DNA of 49,129 bases from positions 1 through 49,129 of the forward strand of contig JAGWYO010000009.1 of NCBI GenBank assembly GCA_018969355.1, read 5' to 3'. Position 1 is the stretch's first letter. Each line of letters starts with the position of its first letter. The notes beneath the pieces were generated by a model. It did no database searches. It had not been told where the DNA came from and worked only from the letters and a program-made list of their open reading frames with translations. Of this stretch, positions 21,002-30,773 are shown piece by piece. The stretch is from Actinomycetales bacterium. Its GTDB lineage: Bacteria; Actinomycetota; Actinomycetes; Nanopelagicales; Nanopelagicaceae. The position numbers were made by a program, and so were the translations under genes.

Positions 21002-21852
21002 ACCAACTCCTCCGTTCCAGTTTTTCTAATATACAAAGTAACGAGTATTAAGATTGCGGCCATTAAAGTAAATGAGAGAGCAGCTGCGGTTGGGTAGTCA
21101 ACAATCTTAAAATAACGAGACTCAATCACATTCCCGATCATCTTTGTGTTGGGGCTTCCCAAAATAGCAGCATTGACATAGTCACCTGCTGCAGGAATAA
21201 ATGTCAGCAATGTCCCAGCAACAACACCAGGCATGGAAAGGGGAACAGTTACGCGTCTAAAAGCTGTAATACCATTGGCATAGAGATCACCTGCAGCTTC
21301 TATGGTGCGTGGATCGATTCGTTCTAGCGATGCATAAAGCGGTAAAGTCATAAACGGAAGGAAGTTATAGGTCATACCGGCAACAACTGCAATAGAGGTA
21401 GATGTCAACGTGGTTTGCTGCCCAATAATATGCAGAGATCGTAATCCGGGAACAACAAATCCCTCTTCTCCTAATATTTGCTTCCATGCGATAGTTCGTA
21501 GCAAAAATGAAGTAAAGAACGGTGCAACAACTAAAACTAGAAGGATGTTTTTAAACTTCCCAGCTTTAAATGCGATGGCGTAAGCAAGTGGATATGCAAT
21601 TGCAAGTGCCAAAACCGTAGCAAAGGAGGCGAAAATAAACGAGCGTGCAAACTGCTCTCTATTTTCAGTAAATGCTGTTATGTAATTTCCAAATGCAAAT
21701 TTTTGTTCATATTGTCCTGTATCTCCACCTTTAACCGGTGTCTGGGTCGATGTTTGAGCCAGATTTACAATTGGTAAAATAAAAAAAGTAAAGAGAAAAG
21801 CAAATCCTGGAAAAAGAAGTAGGTAAGGAACACGCACCTTTGGAAAGGTCAT
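20998..21852 (-). CDS. potB: Polyamine ABC transporter permease PotB
   Basis: The partner permease, 284 residues with about six membrane segments. The first begins near residue 9 (YLLLFPGFAFLFTFFIL) and the EAA-type loop includes RTIEAAGDLYANGITAFRRV near 186-205. Its large periplasmic segment after the first helix is typical of PotB. It starts one base after the potA stop and overlaps potC by four bases, consistent with stoichiometric expression of the heterodimeric channel. Confidence 0.92.
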   Translation of the reverse strand: MTFPKVRVPYLLLFPGFAFLFTFFILPIVNLAQTSTQTPVKGGDTGQYEQKFAFGNYITAFTENREQFARSFIFASFATVLALAIAYPLAYAIAFKAGKFKNILLVLVVAPFFTSFLLRTIAWKQILGEEGFVVPGLRSLHIIGQQTTLTSTSIAVVAGMTYNFLPFMTLPLYASLERIDPRTIEAAGDLYANGITAFRRVTVPLSMPGVVAGTLLTFIPAAGDYVNAAILGSPNTKMIGNVIESRYFKIVDYPTAAALSFTLMAAILILVTLYIRKTGTEELV

Positions 21853-21853
21853 G

Positions 21854-23002
21854 TTATTCCTCCTCTAAATCCTCAGGATTTACTTCTGTACCGGCTTCAA
21901 TATCTTCATCACCACGCAAACCAAAGGTAAAACTTGGCTCCCAAGAGATAAGAACCTCATCACCTTTATCAAATGGTGGAACTCCATCGTCATTTTGCTC
22001 AAAGACCATCAACTCTTGACCCCAAGGCATAGCAACCACATACTGTGTACTAACACCTATATATGAAACATCTTCAATTCGCCCACCTGTTAATGTGTTT
22101 CCTTTAACAGGAGTCCCAAGCAGAGAAATCCTAAACTTCTCTGGACGTATTCCGGCATAGAGTGAACTATCAACTGCGTGGCTTCTCTTTTTAGGCATAG
22201 AAACCTTTTGGCCATAGAGATCAACTACTAAATTATCTCCATCACTGCCATCTATTTTTCCCTTTATTAAATTGGATTGCCCAAGGAAGTTAGCAACAAA
22301 TGCTGTCTGAGGATTGTCATACAAATCTGCTGGAGAACCCATTTGTTCAATCTTGCCTTCGTTCATAACTGCAATGGTGTCAGCCATAGTCATAGCTTCT
22401 TCTTGATCATGTGTCACGTGAACGAACGTTAGGCCAACCTCACGTTGAATCCACTTGAGCTCGATCTGCATCTGACGACGGAGCTTAAGATCCAAAGCAC
22501 CTAATGGCTCATCTAGAAGTAATAATGCTGGGCGATTAACGATTGCGCGAGCCAAGGCAATGCGCTGTTGCTGGCCACCTGATAGTTGAGTTGGCTTGCG
22601 CCCCGCTAAATGTGGAAGCTCGACAAGGTTGAGGACCTTATCAACCTGTTCTTTAACATCTTTGACTCCACGTCGACGTAAGCCAAAAGCGATATTTTCA
22701 AAGATAGTTAAATGTGGAAAGAGTGCATAGTTTTGAAAAACTGTATTGATGGGGCGTTGATATGGACGGGTGGTGGTGATGTCGGTATCACCTAGGTGAA
22801 TACTTCCAACAGTCGGTTCTTCTAATCCTGCAACCATGCGCAGTGTAGTAGTTTTGCCACATCCTGAAGGTCCAAGCAATGCAAAGAATGATCCTTTTGG
22901 AATCGTAAGAGTTAAATCATCAACTGCTTTGAATTCACCATATGACTTAGTAATGCGAGTTAGACGTAGATCTCCTCGTGCAGAGATTGCATCCGATGAC
23001 AC
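21854..23002 (-). CDS. potA: Polyamine ABC transporter ATPase PotA
   Basis: The ATP-hydrolysing subunit on the cytosolic face of the membrane. Walker A GPSGCGKTT is at residues 44-52, the signature LSGGQQQR at 140-147, Walker B LLLLDEP at 160-166, then the H-loop VTHDQEE. A C-terminal TOBE-type regulatory domain follows from about 245. An ATG 36 bases upstream would run deep into potD. The GTG at 23002 overlaps the potD stop by one base (TAGTG), has AAGG six bases before it and gives 382 residues, so I chose it. Confidence 0.93.
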   Translation of the reverse strand: MSSDAISARGDLRLTRITKSYGEFKAVDDLTLTIPKGSFFALLGPSGCGKTTTLRMVAGLEEPTVGSIHLGDTDITTTRPYQRPINTVFQNYALFPHLTIFENIAFGLRRRGVKDVKEQVDKVLNLVELPHLAGRKPTQLSGGQQQRIALARAIVNRPALLLLDEPLGALDLKLRRQMQIELKWIQREVGLTFVHVTHDQEEAMTMADTIAVMNEGKIEQMGSPADLYDNPQTAFVANFLGQSNLIKGKIDGSDGDNLVVDLYGQKVSMPKKRSHAVDSSLYAGIRPEKFRISLLGTPVKGNTLTGGRIEDVSYIGVSTQYVVAMPWGQELMVFEQNDDGVPPFDKGDEVLISWEPSFTFGLRGDEDIEAGTEVNPEDLEEE

Positions 23003-24180
23003 TAGTTGCCTTGTGCCTTCTGGAATGCCTCGGACCACTTAGTTTCTTCATCTGGTGTGAGTGAGCGGAAGATGTGCAAGCGCGATGAAGTTTTAGTTGT
23101 TGGGAAGATGTATTCAGAATTGACCAACTCTGGCGCAATCTTTTCCATTGCTGCTTGAGCGCCCTTTACTGGGCATACATAATTAACATATGCAGCAACC
23201 TCTGCCGCCACTGCAGGATCGTAGTAGTAATTAATGAGAGTTTCAGCATTCTTCTTTCCATCAGCAGATGCAGTTGATGGAATCATCAAGTTATCACCTG
23301 AGATTGTTCCACCTGATTCTGGAATAGCGAAGTCGAATTTACCCTCATTTTCAGATGAAAGAATGAACATATCCCCTGACCAGCCAATAACAGCAGTTGC
23401 ATCCCCAGAAGTAAGGTCCTGTGCATATTCATTACCCTTAACACCGCGGATCCAACCATCCGAGATCTTCTTAGCCATGAAATCTACGGCATTCATAAAC
23501 TGATCTTCGGTGACCTTAGTAATATCAATACCTTGAGCCAACAAGATAACTCCAATTGTGTCGCGCATTTCGGTAAGCACAACAATTTTGCCTTTATTTT
23601 GCGGAGCAAAAAGTTCATCGAGTGTGTGAACTCCCTTTGGATTCTTCTCAACATTCCAACCAAATCCAGCCATGATGCCCTGCCATGTAAGTGAAGATTC
23701 ACGATTAGGGTCATATGAAGGTGAAGCAAGTGAATCAAGAATGTTCACCTTATTAGGAACGTTTGCTGCATCGAATTTTTGTGTGTAGCCAAGTCGCAAC
23801 CAACGAGCAGCCATCCAGTCAGTTGGCGTAACAACGTCATAACCAATATCTTCACCGAGTTTTAGTTGGGCTTGAACTTTTCCAAAGAACTCATCGTTGT
23901 CGTTGTAATCTTCAAAATACTTTGCTGTAAGGCCGGTTTGTGTCATGAATTTTTCTAAAGTTGGGTACTTTTTTGTTTTAGCGTCAAAATCCAAATACAA
24001 AGGCCAGTTACCCCAACGAACCGTCTTAGAATCTCCACCGGCAGATGAGGATCCACCTCCACAAGCTGCAAGAAATCCTGCCGCACCCAATCCACCCGCG
24101 CCTGCTAAAACAGCACGACGTGAAATCTGAGTTCCAAGTATCGAACGTGCCTCAGGTGAAAGTGAGCGCTCATTTGCCAT
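23002..24180 (-). CDS. potD: Polyamine-binding lipoprotein PotD
   Basis: The extracellular substrate-binding component. The N-terminus has a twin-arginine motif S20-R21-R22-AVLA, a hydrophobic stretch and a lipobox LAAC with Cys40, so it is probably exported folded by Tat and lipid-anchored. The mature part has PotD family features: NWPLYLDF near the start and SWTRG-like GDATAVIGWSGDMF near residue 255. The 392 residues are normal. A good ribosome binding site (AAGGAG) precedes the ATG. The gene follows the aldehyde dehydrogenase by 39 bases. Confidence 0.92.
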   Translation of the reverse strand: MANERSLSPEARSILGTQISRRAVLAGAGGLGAAGFLAACGGGSSSAGGDSKTVRWGNWPLYLDFDAKTKKYPTLEKFMTQTGLTAKYFEDYNDNDEFFGKVQAQLKLGEDIGYDVVTPTDWMAARWLRLGYTQKFDAANVPNKVNILDSLASPSYDPNRESSLTWQGIMAGFGWNVEKNPKGVHTLDELFAPQNKGKIVVLTEMRDTIGVILLAQGIDITKVTEDQFMNAVDFMAKKISDGWIRGVKGNEYAQDLTSGDATAVIGWSGDMFILSSENEGKFDFAIPESGGTISGDNLMIPSTASADGKKNAETLINYYYDPAVAAEVAAYVNYVCPVKGAQAAMEKIAPELVNSEYIFPTTKTSSRLHIFRSLTPDEETKWSEAFQKAQGN

Positions 24181-24206
24181 TGCTGTACTCCTTATTGGGT
24201 CGGTTT

Positions 24207-24231
24207 CTTGGGCGAAATACTACGCCCCAAG
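24207..24231 (-). promoter_or_regulatory. Intercistronic hairpin between patD and potD
   Basis: Arms 24207-24214 and 24223-24231 form an 8-bp stem (CTTGGG plus CG) with one bulged G and an 8-base loop covering the dehydrogenase stop codon. There is no U-run after it. It may stabilise the patD 3' end or set unequal expression of the enzyme and the binding protein; this is inference. Confidence 0.45.
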
Positions 24232-25644
24232 GTTAGTCATAACGTGCTTGATTCGTGTGTAATCCTCAAATCCATAGGCTGAAAGATCCTTGCCATAGCC
24301 CGAGCGCTTGAAGCCGCCGTGCGGCATCTCGGCGACAACAGGGATATGGGTATTGATCCAGACACAACCAAAGTCAAAGGCCTTTGCCATTCTCATCGCA
24401 CGGCCATGATCCTTGGTCCACACACTCGAGGCCAATCCATACTCGACCCCGTTGGCCTTTGAAATAGCATCGGCCTCATCGCTAAATTTTTGAACAGTAA
24501 TGACTGGACCAAAAATCTCGCTCTGAATCATCTCATCATCTTGCTTTAAGTCGGCAACAACAGTTGCTGGGAAGAAGAAGCCTGGCTTATCGAGGGCGCT
24601 TCCACCGGTCATGACCTTTGCGTGAGATGGAAGGCGATCAAAGAAGGCGCTGACGCGGGCTAATTGATGAGCGTTATTTACAGGGCCTAAGAAAACATCT
24701 TCAGATGGGGAGCCGATAGCAATGCCCTTTGCTTGCTCGGTTAAAAGTGCGACAAAATCATCATACACATTAGCTTCAACAATGACTCGTGTGGCAGCTG
24801 TGCAGTCCTGGCCAGCATTGAAATAACCAGCAATGGCAATGCCTTCAGCTGCTGCGGCTAAATCTGCATCAGCAAAAACAACCACAGGAGCCTTACCACC
24901 CAGTTCTAGGTGTACTCGCTTGAGTTGTGTAGCAGCCGATTGTGCAACTTGAATTCCAGCACCCACTGAGCCAGTAATTGAAACCATGTCCGGGCGTTTG
25001 TGTTCAACAACCATACGTCCAGTCTCGCGTTCGCCACAGATAACATTGAAAACACCTGCAGGTAAAAACTCAGACATAAGTTTTGCCATCCACACAGTTG
25101 ATGCCGGTGTCGTATCACTTGGCTTTAGAACAACAGTGTTACCCGCAGCAATTGCTGGAGCCCACTTCCATACGGCCATCATCATGGGATAGTTCCACGG
25201 TGTTACTTGACCAATTACTCCGACAGGTTCGCGGCGAATCATTGACGTCATGCCTGGCATATATTCACCAGCAGATTTTCCCTCTAGATTTCGTGCAGCC
25301 CCTGCGAAGAATCGAATCTGATCCACCATCGGTGGAACTTCTTCAGATGTTGTTAAGGAGATGGGTTTACCTGTGTTAGTTGTTTCAATGGCAATAATTT
25401 CATCAGCTCGAGATTCAATTGCATCTGCAATTTTCAATAAAGCTTTCTGGCGCTGGGATGGAGTGGAATCGCGCCACCCTGGGAATGCATCACTGGCAGC
25501 TTTAAAGGCCGAATCAACATCTGCAGCATTTGATTTGGGTGCACGGGCATACTCTGTGCCGGTTGCTGGGTTAATAAGTGGCGAGCTTTCACCGGAAGTT
25601 GAATCGACGGCTTTGCCATTAATGAAGTTAGTTAACTTTTCCAT
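24220..25644 (-). CDS. patD: Gamma-aminobutyraldehyde dehydrogenase
   Basis: An NAD-dependent aldehyde dehydrogenase of 474 residues. Catalytic residues are visible: N151 in PWNYP, E247 in LELGGKAP and nucleophile C281 in GQDCTA. Long stretches (AGAAR then AGEYMPGMTSMIRREPVG, and EMPHGGFKRSGYGKD) resemble the E. coli enzyme YdcW/PatD, which oxidises 4-aminobutanal to GABA. It leads the transporter operon, which supports a putrescine route. The start has no true ribosome binding site but has a TAGGCT box seven bases upstream inside a perfect inverted repeat. Confidence 0.88.
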   Translation of the reverse strand: MEKLTNFINGKAVDSTSGESSPLINPATGTEYARAPKSNAADVDSAFKAASDAFPGWRDSTPSQRQKALLKIADAIESRADEIIAIETTNTGKPISLTTSEEVPPMVDQIRFFAGAARNLEGKSAGEYMPGMTSMIRREPVGVIGQVTPWNYPMMMAVWKWAPAIAAGNTVVLKPSDTTPASTVWMAKLMSEFLPAGVFNVICGERETGRMVVEHKRPDMVSITGSVGAGIQVAQSAATQLKRVHLELGGKAPVVVFADADLAAAAEGIAIAGYFNAGQDCTAATRVIVEANVYDDFVALLTEQAKGIAIGSPSEDVFLGPVNNAHQLARVSAFFDRLPSHAKVMTGGSALDKPGFFFPATVVADLKQDDEMIQSEIFGPVITVQKFSDEADAISKANGVEYGLASSVWTKDHGRAMRMAKAFDFGCVWINTHIPVVAEMPHGGFKRSGYGKDLSAYGFEDYTRIKHVMTNLGA

Positions 25645-25665
25645 GGAATTGAGCCTACCAATTCC
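25645..25665 (-). promoter_or_regulatory. Operator-like palindrome enclosing the patD -10 box
   Basis: On the minus strand GGAATTG, a 7-base centre GTAGGCT and CAATTCC form a perfect 7-bp inverted repeat. The centre contains a TAGGCT -10 box, and the seven-base arm after it ends exactly at the ATG. A repressor bound here would cover both the -10 box and the start site. Transcription is probably leaderless. The regulator is not identified and no regulator gene is adjacent. Confidence 0.6.
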
Positions 25666-25673
25666 ACCCTTAC

Positions 25674-26801
25674 CTAACCAGTAGGGCTTTTACCTTTTTC
25701 TGCAGCTGCTAGCTGACCACAGGCTCCATCAATCTCACGGCCTCTAGTGTCGCGCACAGTTACTGGAACCCCATAACTTTCCAAGATGCGCACAAACTGC
25801 GCTTCATCTTCACGACGAGATGCTGTCCACTTTGAACCTGGAGTGGGATTGAGAGGAATTAAATTAACGTGAGCGTTACGGTTTTTCAGTAACCGACCAA
25901 GTAAATCAGAGCGCCATGATTGATCATTGATATCTCGAATTAAGGCGTATTCAATTGAATAACGCCGACCCGTCTTCTTCTCATAAGCATCGGCTGCAGC
26001 CAAAACTTCCTTAATTTTCCAACGGGAGTTGATTGGAACCAATGTGTCACGCAGCTCATCATCTGGTGTGTGAAGTGAGACTGCCAATGTGACTGAGAGT
26101 CCTTCTTCAGTGAGTTTTTCAATTCCATTGACAAGACCAACTGTTGAAACCACGACTGAACGTGCACTAATTCCTAATCCGTCAGGGTTTGGGTCAGTGA
26201 TGTTTCGAAGTGTTCGAATCACTGCGCTGTAATTAGCTAAAGGCTCCCCCATGCCCATAAAAACTACATTGGAAAGACGGGCTTCTCCTCCTGGCAGTTC
26301 ACCATGTGCACATGCCCGAGCCGCGGCAACAATCTGTTCTGTGATTTCACCTGCACTTAAGTTTCGAGTTAATCCTGCTTGCCCAGTTGCACAAAATGGG
26401 CAGTTCATTCCACATCCGGCTTGGGATGAGATACATACTGTTACACGATCGGTGTATCGCATTAAAACCGATTCCACTAAAACCCCATCATGGAGTTTCC
26501 AGAGATCTTTACGCGTCATTCCACCATCGCACTCAACTGAGCGCACTAGTTCAATGAGTTTAGGAGTGAACTGTTCTGCGATTCGCTGACGCATCTCTGC
26601 AGGAATATCAGTCCAACTCTGCGGATCATTAGATAAATGTGTGAAGTAATGAGTTGCCACTTGGTTAGCGCGAAAAGCGGGAAAACCCAATGACTGTGCC
26701 AATGCTCGGCGCTCTTCGGGTGAATAATCAGCTAAATGCTTAGGTGCTTTCTTACGCTGAACTGGTTGCTCAAAAATTAATTGAACCTCAGGAACGCTCA
26801 T
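25674..26801 (-). CDS. rlmN: Dual-specificity rRNA/tRNA adenine-C2 methyltransferase RlmN
   Basis: A radical SAM enzyme that methylates A2503 of 23S rRNA and A37 of some tRNAs. The cluster motif C130-x3-C134-x2-C137 (CGMNCPFC) is intact. A conserved C-terminal Cys (C361 in GACGQL) supplies the second catalytic cysteine. The frame runs 33 bases further to a GTG at 26834, but the ATG at 26801 forms an ATGA overlap with the cdsA stop and gives a normal 375 residues. It closes the rpsB-tsf-pyrH-frr-cdsA-rlmN series. Confidence 0.95.
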   Translation of the reverse strand: MSVPEVQLIFEQPVQRKKAPKHLADYSPEERRALAQSLGFPAFRANQVATHYFTHLSNDPQSWTDIPAEMRQRIAEQFTPKLIELVRSVECDGGMTRKDLWKLHDGVLVESVLMRYTDRVTVCISSQAGCGMNCPFCATGQAGLTRNLSAGEITEQIVAAARACAHGELPGGEARLSNVVFMGMGEPLANYSAVIRTLRNITDPNPDGLGISARSVVVSTVGLVNGIEKLTEEGLSVTLAVSLHTPDDELRDTLVPINSRWKIKEVLAAADAYEKKTGRRYSIEYALIRDINDQSWRSDLLGRLLKNRNAHVNLIPLNPTPGSKWTASRREDEAQFVRILESYGVPVTVRDTRGREIDGACGQLAAAEKGKSPTG

Positions 26802-27643
26802 GCCCAGCGTTTCACAAGCTCTAAAGCTAGCCACAGCGCTGGGGCTGAAATGAGCACTGAATCAAGGCGATCTAGCATGCCGCCATGGCCAGGTAGTAGC
26901 GTGCCCATATCTTTAAGGTGCAGATCGCGCTTCATTGCACTTTCAATCAAGTCACCGCATGTAGCAGTGAAAACAATCATTAAACCAACTATTGCGCCAA
27001 TCCACCAATGCATTTCCAGAATGTATGTAAAGGCAAGTGATCCACCGATCACAGTAAAGATGAGAGAGCCAATGAGACCCTCCCAGCTCTTCTTAGGGCT
27101 GATGATGGGAACAAGTGGATGCTTTCCAAAGAGAACTCCCACGATGTAGCCAAATGTGTCATTGCAGCCAACCAATACAACAAAAGTCATCACACGCTCT
27201 AAACCAGTACTTGGCTTAGCAAGAAGGACAAGGAATCCACCAAGAAATGGAAGATAGAGGAGTGAAAAAGTTGTTGCTGTTGCACTTTGCACAAAGCCCT
27301 CTGGGCCTTTAGTCAAGAGTTGAATGAGCAAAAGCGGAATTGCTATAGCTGTAGCAATGGCTAAACCTGCTGCCCCACCATTCCACGTTGCATAGGTAAG
27401 AGCCAGAGCACCTAGGGCAAGTGAAACAACTGAGATATAGATTCCACGCACTTTAAAGGCTCGCACAATTTCACGAATGCCTAAAAGCACGGCGACTGCG
27501 ACAACAACAGCAAAAACCTCACGGTGATAGGCAAGTGCAAACCACACCAAAGCAATCAAAAATAGTGAGACCACAATCGAAGGTCCCAGCTTTCGCCCGG
27601 CCTTCTTATTTATAGCCTCATTTATCGATTGAAAATCTGACAT
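26798..27643 (-). CDS. cdsA: Phosphatidate cytidylyltransferase
   Basis: Makes CDP-diacylglycerol from phosphatidic acid and CTP in the membrane, the branch point to phospholipids. The family signature is near the C-terminus: [13 protein letters not shown] followed by [13 protein letters not shown]. About seven or eight hydrophobic segments precede it. The frame opens with a TTG at 27652, but the ATG at 27643 lies ten bases after GGGAG and is preferred, giving 281 residues. It follows frr closely and overlaps rlmN by four bases. The frr-cdsA-rlmN order is standard in actinobacteria. Confidence 0.93.
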   Translation of the reverse strand: MSDFQSINEAINKKAGRKLGPSIVVSLFLIALVWFALAYHREVFAVVVAVAVLLGIREIVRAFKVRGIYISVVSLALGALALTYATWNGGAAGLAIATAIAIPLLLIQLLTKGPEGFVQSATATTFSLLYLPFLGGFLVLLAKPSTGLERVMTFVVLVGCNDTFGYIVGVLFGKHPLVPIISPKKSWEGLIGSLIFTVIGGSLAFTYILEMHWWIGAIVGLMIVFTATCGDLIESAMKRDLHLKDMGTLLPGHGGMLDRLDSVLISAPALWLALELVKRWA

Positions 27644-27657
27644 CAGCGACAAACTCC

Positions 27658-28221
27658 CTAAACTTCTAGGAGTTCGACCTCTTTATGCTTTAAGAGTTCA
27701 TCAATCTTTGCAACGTGATCAGCAGTGATTTTCTCTAACTCTTTCTCGCCACGGGCTAAATCATCTTTTCCGATGTCACCATCTTTTTCCATCTTTTCCA
27801 TTGACTCTTTTGCTGCGCGTCGAATGTTTCGCATAGAGATTTTCGAATCTTCGGCTTTGCCTTTTGCAACCTTGATATATTCCTTACGACGCTCCTCAGT
27901 TAGTTGCGGGAAGTTAATGCGAATAACAACTCCATCATTTCCTGGATTAACACCTAAATCTGATTCACGAATTGCCTTTTCGATGCTGGCCATAGCTCCC
28001 TTATCGAAGGGGGCAATCGTTGCCATGCGCGCCTCGGGAACTTGAATAGAGGCTAATTGCGAAAGGGCTGTGTAAGTGCCGTAGTAATCGACCATGATTT
28101 TGTTAAACATGGATGGGTGTGCACGGCCAGTTCGAATGGATGCAAAATCATCCTTTGCAACTTCAACTGCTTTGCTCATCTTCGTGTCAGCGTCTTTGAG
28201 GGCGCTTGCTACATCTGCCAT
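27658..28221 (-). CDS. frr: Ribosome recycling factor
   Basis: Splits the post-termination ribosome together with EF-G. The 187 residues have the normal coiled-coil plus alpha/beta layout. Signature segments are SIRTGRAHPSMFNKI near residues 28-42, ASIQVPEARMATIAPFDKGA near 57-76 and VIRINFPQLTEERRKEYIKVAK near 102-123. The ATG follows GGGAG by five bases. It lies downstream of pyrH after a 72-base gap that holds a possible -10 box. Confidence 0.96.
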   Translation of the reverse strand: MADVASALKDADTKMSKAVEVAKDDFASIRTGRAHPSMFNKIMVDYYGTYTALSQLASIQVPEARMATIAPFDKGAMASIEKAIRESDLGVNPGNDGVVIRINFPQLTEERRKEYIKVAKGKAEDSKISMRNIRRAAKESMEKMEKDGDIGKDDLARGEKELEKITADHVAKIDELLKHKEVELLEV

Positions 28222-28251
28222 GACTTCTCCCTTAGAGTTCCCAATTCTTTG

Positions 28252-28257
28252 ATTCTA
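28252..28257 (-). promoter_or_regulatory. Possible -10 box for frr
   Basis: TAGAAT in the pyrH-frr gap matches the TATAAT consensus at five of six positions and would start transcription about 25 bases before the frr ATG. No good -35 box is seen. Confidence 0.3.
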
Positions 28258-28293
28258 TCGGCAATTTATGGCCTGGCTGCATACACTCGTGAA

Positions 28294-29016
28294 CTAAGAA
28301 ACCAACGTCCCTATTGTTTCCCCGCGCACAGCACGCGCGATATTGCCATTCTTCATCAAATCAAAGATAACGATGGGAAGATGATTTTCACGGCAAAGGG
28401 CAAAAGCTGCAGCATCAGCTACCGCTAGAGATTTGCTTAAAACCTCATCATATGAAATCTGATCGTATTTAACCGCAGATTTCTCCTTCTTGGGATCAGC
28501 GCTGTACACGCCATCGACACCACTCTTTGCAAGAAGTAGAGCCTCGGCTCCGATTTCAAGTGCGCGCTGGGCCGAAACAGTGTCGGTCGTAAAGAAAGGC
28601 ATTCCCGCACCTGCACCAAAAATTACTACGCGACCTTTTTCAAGGTGGCGAATAGCTCTCAGGGGAATGTATGGCTCTGCAACTTGCCCCATAGTAATCG
28701 CGGTCTGAACACGAGTTTGCACACCTTCTTTTTCCAGAAAATCTTGTAGAGCTAAACAGTTCATCACAGTTCCTAGCATTCCCATGTAGTCAGCGCGTGA
28801 GCGATCCATTCCGCGCTGAGACAGTTCGGCACCACGGAAATAATTACCGCCGCCAACAACAATGGATACTTGTACTCCGCTTCGTGCTACATCTGCGATT
28901 TGTTTTGCAATATCCTGCACAACATCAGGATCAACACCAATGCCTTTGGCTCCACCGAAAACTTCTCCAGAAAGTTTAAGGAGCACCCGCCGATACGTTC
29001 CTCGTGTACCGGACAT
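28294..29016 (-). CDS. pyrH: Uridylate kinase
   Basis: Phosphorylates UMP to UDP in pyrimidine nucleotide synthesis; a homohexamer of the amino-acid kinase fold. Motifs are [10 protein letters not shown] near residue 13, [10 protein letters not shown] near 54, [13 protein letters not shown] near 134 and the [10 protein letters not shown] loop near 166. The 240 residues are normal. The ATG follows AAAGGAG by five bases. It lies between tsf and frr, the universal order in actinobacteria. Confidence 0.96.
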   Translation of the reverse strand: MSGTRGTYRRVLLKLSGEVFGGAKGIGVDPDVVQDIAKQIADVARSGVQVSIVVGGGNYFRGAELSQRGMDRSRADYMGMLGTVMNCLALQDFLEKEGVQTRVQTAITMGQVAEPYIPLRAIRHLEKGRVVIFGAGAGMPFFTTDTVSAQRALEIGAEALLLAKSGVDGVYSADPKKEKSAVKYDQISYDEVLSKSLAVADAAAFALCRENHLPIVIFDLMKNGNIARAVRGETIGTLVS

Positions 29017-29050
29017 AAGTGCTCCTTTAACTTCTAGTTGGAATATCTAA

Positions 29051-29056
29051 ATTCTA
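29051..29056 (-). promoter_or_regulatory. Possible -10 box for pyrH
   Basis: TAGAAT in the 59-base tsf-pyrH gap would start transcription about 28 bases before the pyrH ATG. It is a five-of-six match to TATAAT with no clear -35 box. Confidence is low because read-through from tsf is equally likely. Confidence 0.3.
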
Positions 29057-29075
29057 AGCGATGTCGCCTTTGAAC

Positions 29076-29906
29076 TTATTGACCCACGCGGAAGCGATTG
29101 AACGCCTTAACGGCTGTTCCTGCCTCATCCAGGATCTGCTTCACAGTCTTTTTTGCATCCTTAGCAAAAGATTGCTCAATCAAAGAAACTTCCTTCACAA
29201 AGCCTGTTACACGACCTTCAATAATCTTGATAAGGGAAGCCTCTGGCTTTCCTTCTTCGCGTGCAGTTTCTTCAGCGATACGACGTTCATTTTCAATGAG
29301 ATTGGCAGGAACATCTTCACGATTAACAAACTGTGGTGCAAAGGCTGCAATGTGCTGAGCAATATCTTTACCAACTTCAGCTGCATCATTAGTTAACTGA
29401 ACTAGAACGCCAACTTGTGGTGGCAAATCTGGGCTAGTGCGGTGCAAGTAAATCCCAACTGGAGAATCCTTTAACACTGCAATGCGGCGAACCTCAATCT
29501 TCTCGCCAAGAGTTGCATTTGCCTCATCAACAGTTGCCTGAACACTCTTGCCGTTAGACATTATGGTTGTGAGGAATGCTTCTAGAGAATCTGATTGTGC
29601 ATTTTGTAAGTGAGCAAGCAGCTCATCAGCTAGTGCGACGAAACGCTCACCCTTAGCCACGAAATCTGTCTCGCAGTTAAGTTCAAGCATCACACCAAGA
29701 TTTCCTTCAACTTTTGCAACTACTGCGCCATTTGAAGTGAGACGACCCTCACGCTTTGTGACTCCCTTGAGTCCTTTAACGCGAATGATGTCGATCGCCT
29801 TGTTGTAATCGCCTTCTGCCTCATCCAAAGCCTTTTTGCAATCGAGCATTCCAGCAGCTGTAGCTTCACGAAGATTCTTAACATCTTGCGCTGTATATGC
29901 AGCCAT
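29076..29906 (-). CDS. tsf: Elongation factor Ts
   Basis: The nucleotide exchange factor for EF-Tu. The 276 residues start with MAAYTAQDVKNLREATAAGM, the N-terminal UBA-like region, and contain the EF-Tu-contacting TDFVAKGERF at about 80-89. The C-terminal module is present (SLIEQSFAKDAKKTVKQIL). It follows rpsB by only four bases, and its GGAG ribosome binding site lies inside the rpsB stop region, so it is tightly coupled. Confidence 0.97.
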   Translation of the reverse strand: MAAYTAQDVKNLREATAAGMLDCKKALDEAEGDYNKAIDIIRVKGLKGVTKREGRLTSNGAVVAKVEGNLGVMLELNCETDFVAKGERFVALADELLAHLQNAQSDSLEAFLTTIMSNGKSVQATVDEANATLGEKIEVRRIAVLKDSPVGIYLHRTSPDLPPQVGVLVQLTNDAAEVGKDIAQHIAAFAPQFVNREDVPANLIENERRIAEETAREEGKPEASLIKIIEGRVTGFVKEVSLIEQSFAKDAKKTVKQILDEAGTAVKAFNRFRVGQ

Positions 29907-29910
29907 TTAT

Positions 29911-30729
29911 TTAAGCTCCTTCTGTGACAGTGATTGCTTCTGGTGATTCTTCAGTTGTTCCAGCAATTTCTTTTTCCCAATCAGCTAAAGGCTCACCAGC
30001 TGCAACTGCAGGGGTTTCATCCTTTGTTTCACTCTTAACCTGTGCTGAACGTGCAGCAAGACCAGCAGCGATTGCATCAGTGATAACTCGAGTCAAAAGC
30101 GCGATTGAACGGATTGCATCGTCATTACCTGGAATCTTGTAATCCACTTCATCTGGATCACAGTTCGTGTCCAAAATAGCGATGACCGGAATACCGAGCT
30201 TCTTGGCTTCCTGCACAGCTAGATGCTCCTTCTTAGTATCAACAACCCAAATCGCTGAAGGCAATTTAGTCATGTTGCGGATACCATTGAGGTTCTTAAA
30301 CAGTTTTTCGCGCTCACGGCGAAGAACAAGAAGTTCCTTCTTTGTTAGAAGAAGATCGTTCTTCTCTTCAAGTGCTTCTAGTTCCTTCAGGCGCTGAATA
30401 CGCTTATATACAGTTGGGAAATTTGTAAGCATTCCACCTAACCAGCGCTCAGTCACTGTTGGCATACCAACGCGTGCTGCTTGCTCGATCATTGGTTCCT
30501 GTGCTTGCTTCTTTGTTCCAACGAACAAAACGTGACCACCTTTTGCAACTGTGTCCTTAACGAACTCATATGCGTTGTCGATGAGCGCAAGTGATTGCTG
30601 GATATCGATAATGTAGATGCCATTGCGCTCTGTGAAAATAAAGCGCTTCATCTTTGGGTTCCATCGACGAGTCTGGTGTCCGAAGTGGACACCGCTGTCG
30701 AGAAGTTCTCGCATTGTTACTACTGCCAT
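29911..30729 (-). CDS. rpsB: 30S ribosomal protein S2
   Basis: A small-subunit protein needed to place S1 and initiate translation. The ATG at 30729 ([10 protein letters not shown]) has AAGGAG nine bases upstream and gives 272 residues. The frame runs 102 bases further, but that extension reads [10 protein letters not shown] and has no family match, so it is rejected. Signature segments are [15 protein letters not shown] near 13-27 and [23 protein letters not shown] later, with an acidic C-terminal tail. A leader with two structured elements precedes it. Confidence 0.97.
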   Translation of the reverse strand: MAVVTMRELLDSGVHFGHQTRRWNPKMKRFIFTERNGIYIIDIQQSLALIDNAYEFVKDTVAKGGHVLFVGTKKQAQEPMIEQAARVGMPTVTERWLGGMLTNFPTVYKRIQRLKELEALEEKNDLLLTKKELLVLRREREKLFKNLNGIRNMTKLPSAIWVVDTKKEHLAVQEAKKLGIPVIAILDTNCDPDEVDYKIPGNDDAIRSIALLTRVITDAIAAGLAARSAQVKSETKDETPAVAAGEPLADWEKEIAGTTEESPEAITVTEGA

Positions 30730-30773
30730 GATGGCATACTCCTTCTTAGGTTTATTTCTGTGCGCAGCACAAT

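Noticed and set aside
23003-23038. Upstream ATG for potA
   Set aside because: It lies inside potD; the GTG overlapping the potD stop has a better ribosome binding site and coupling geometry.
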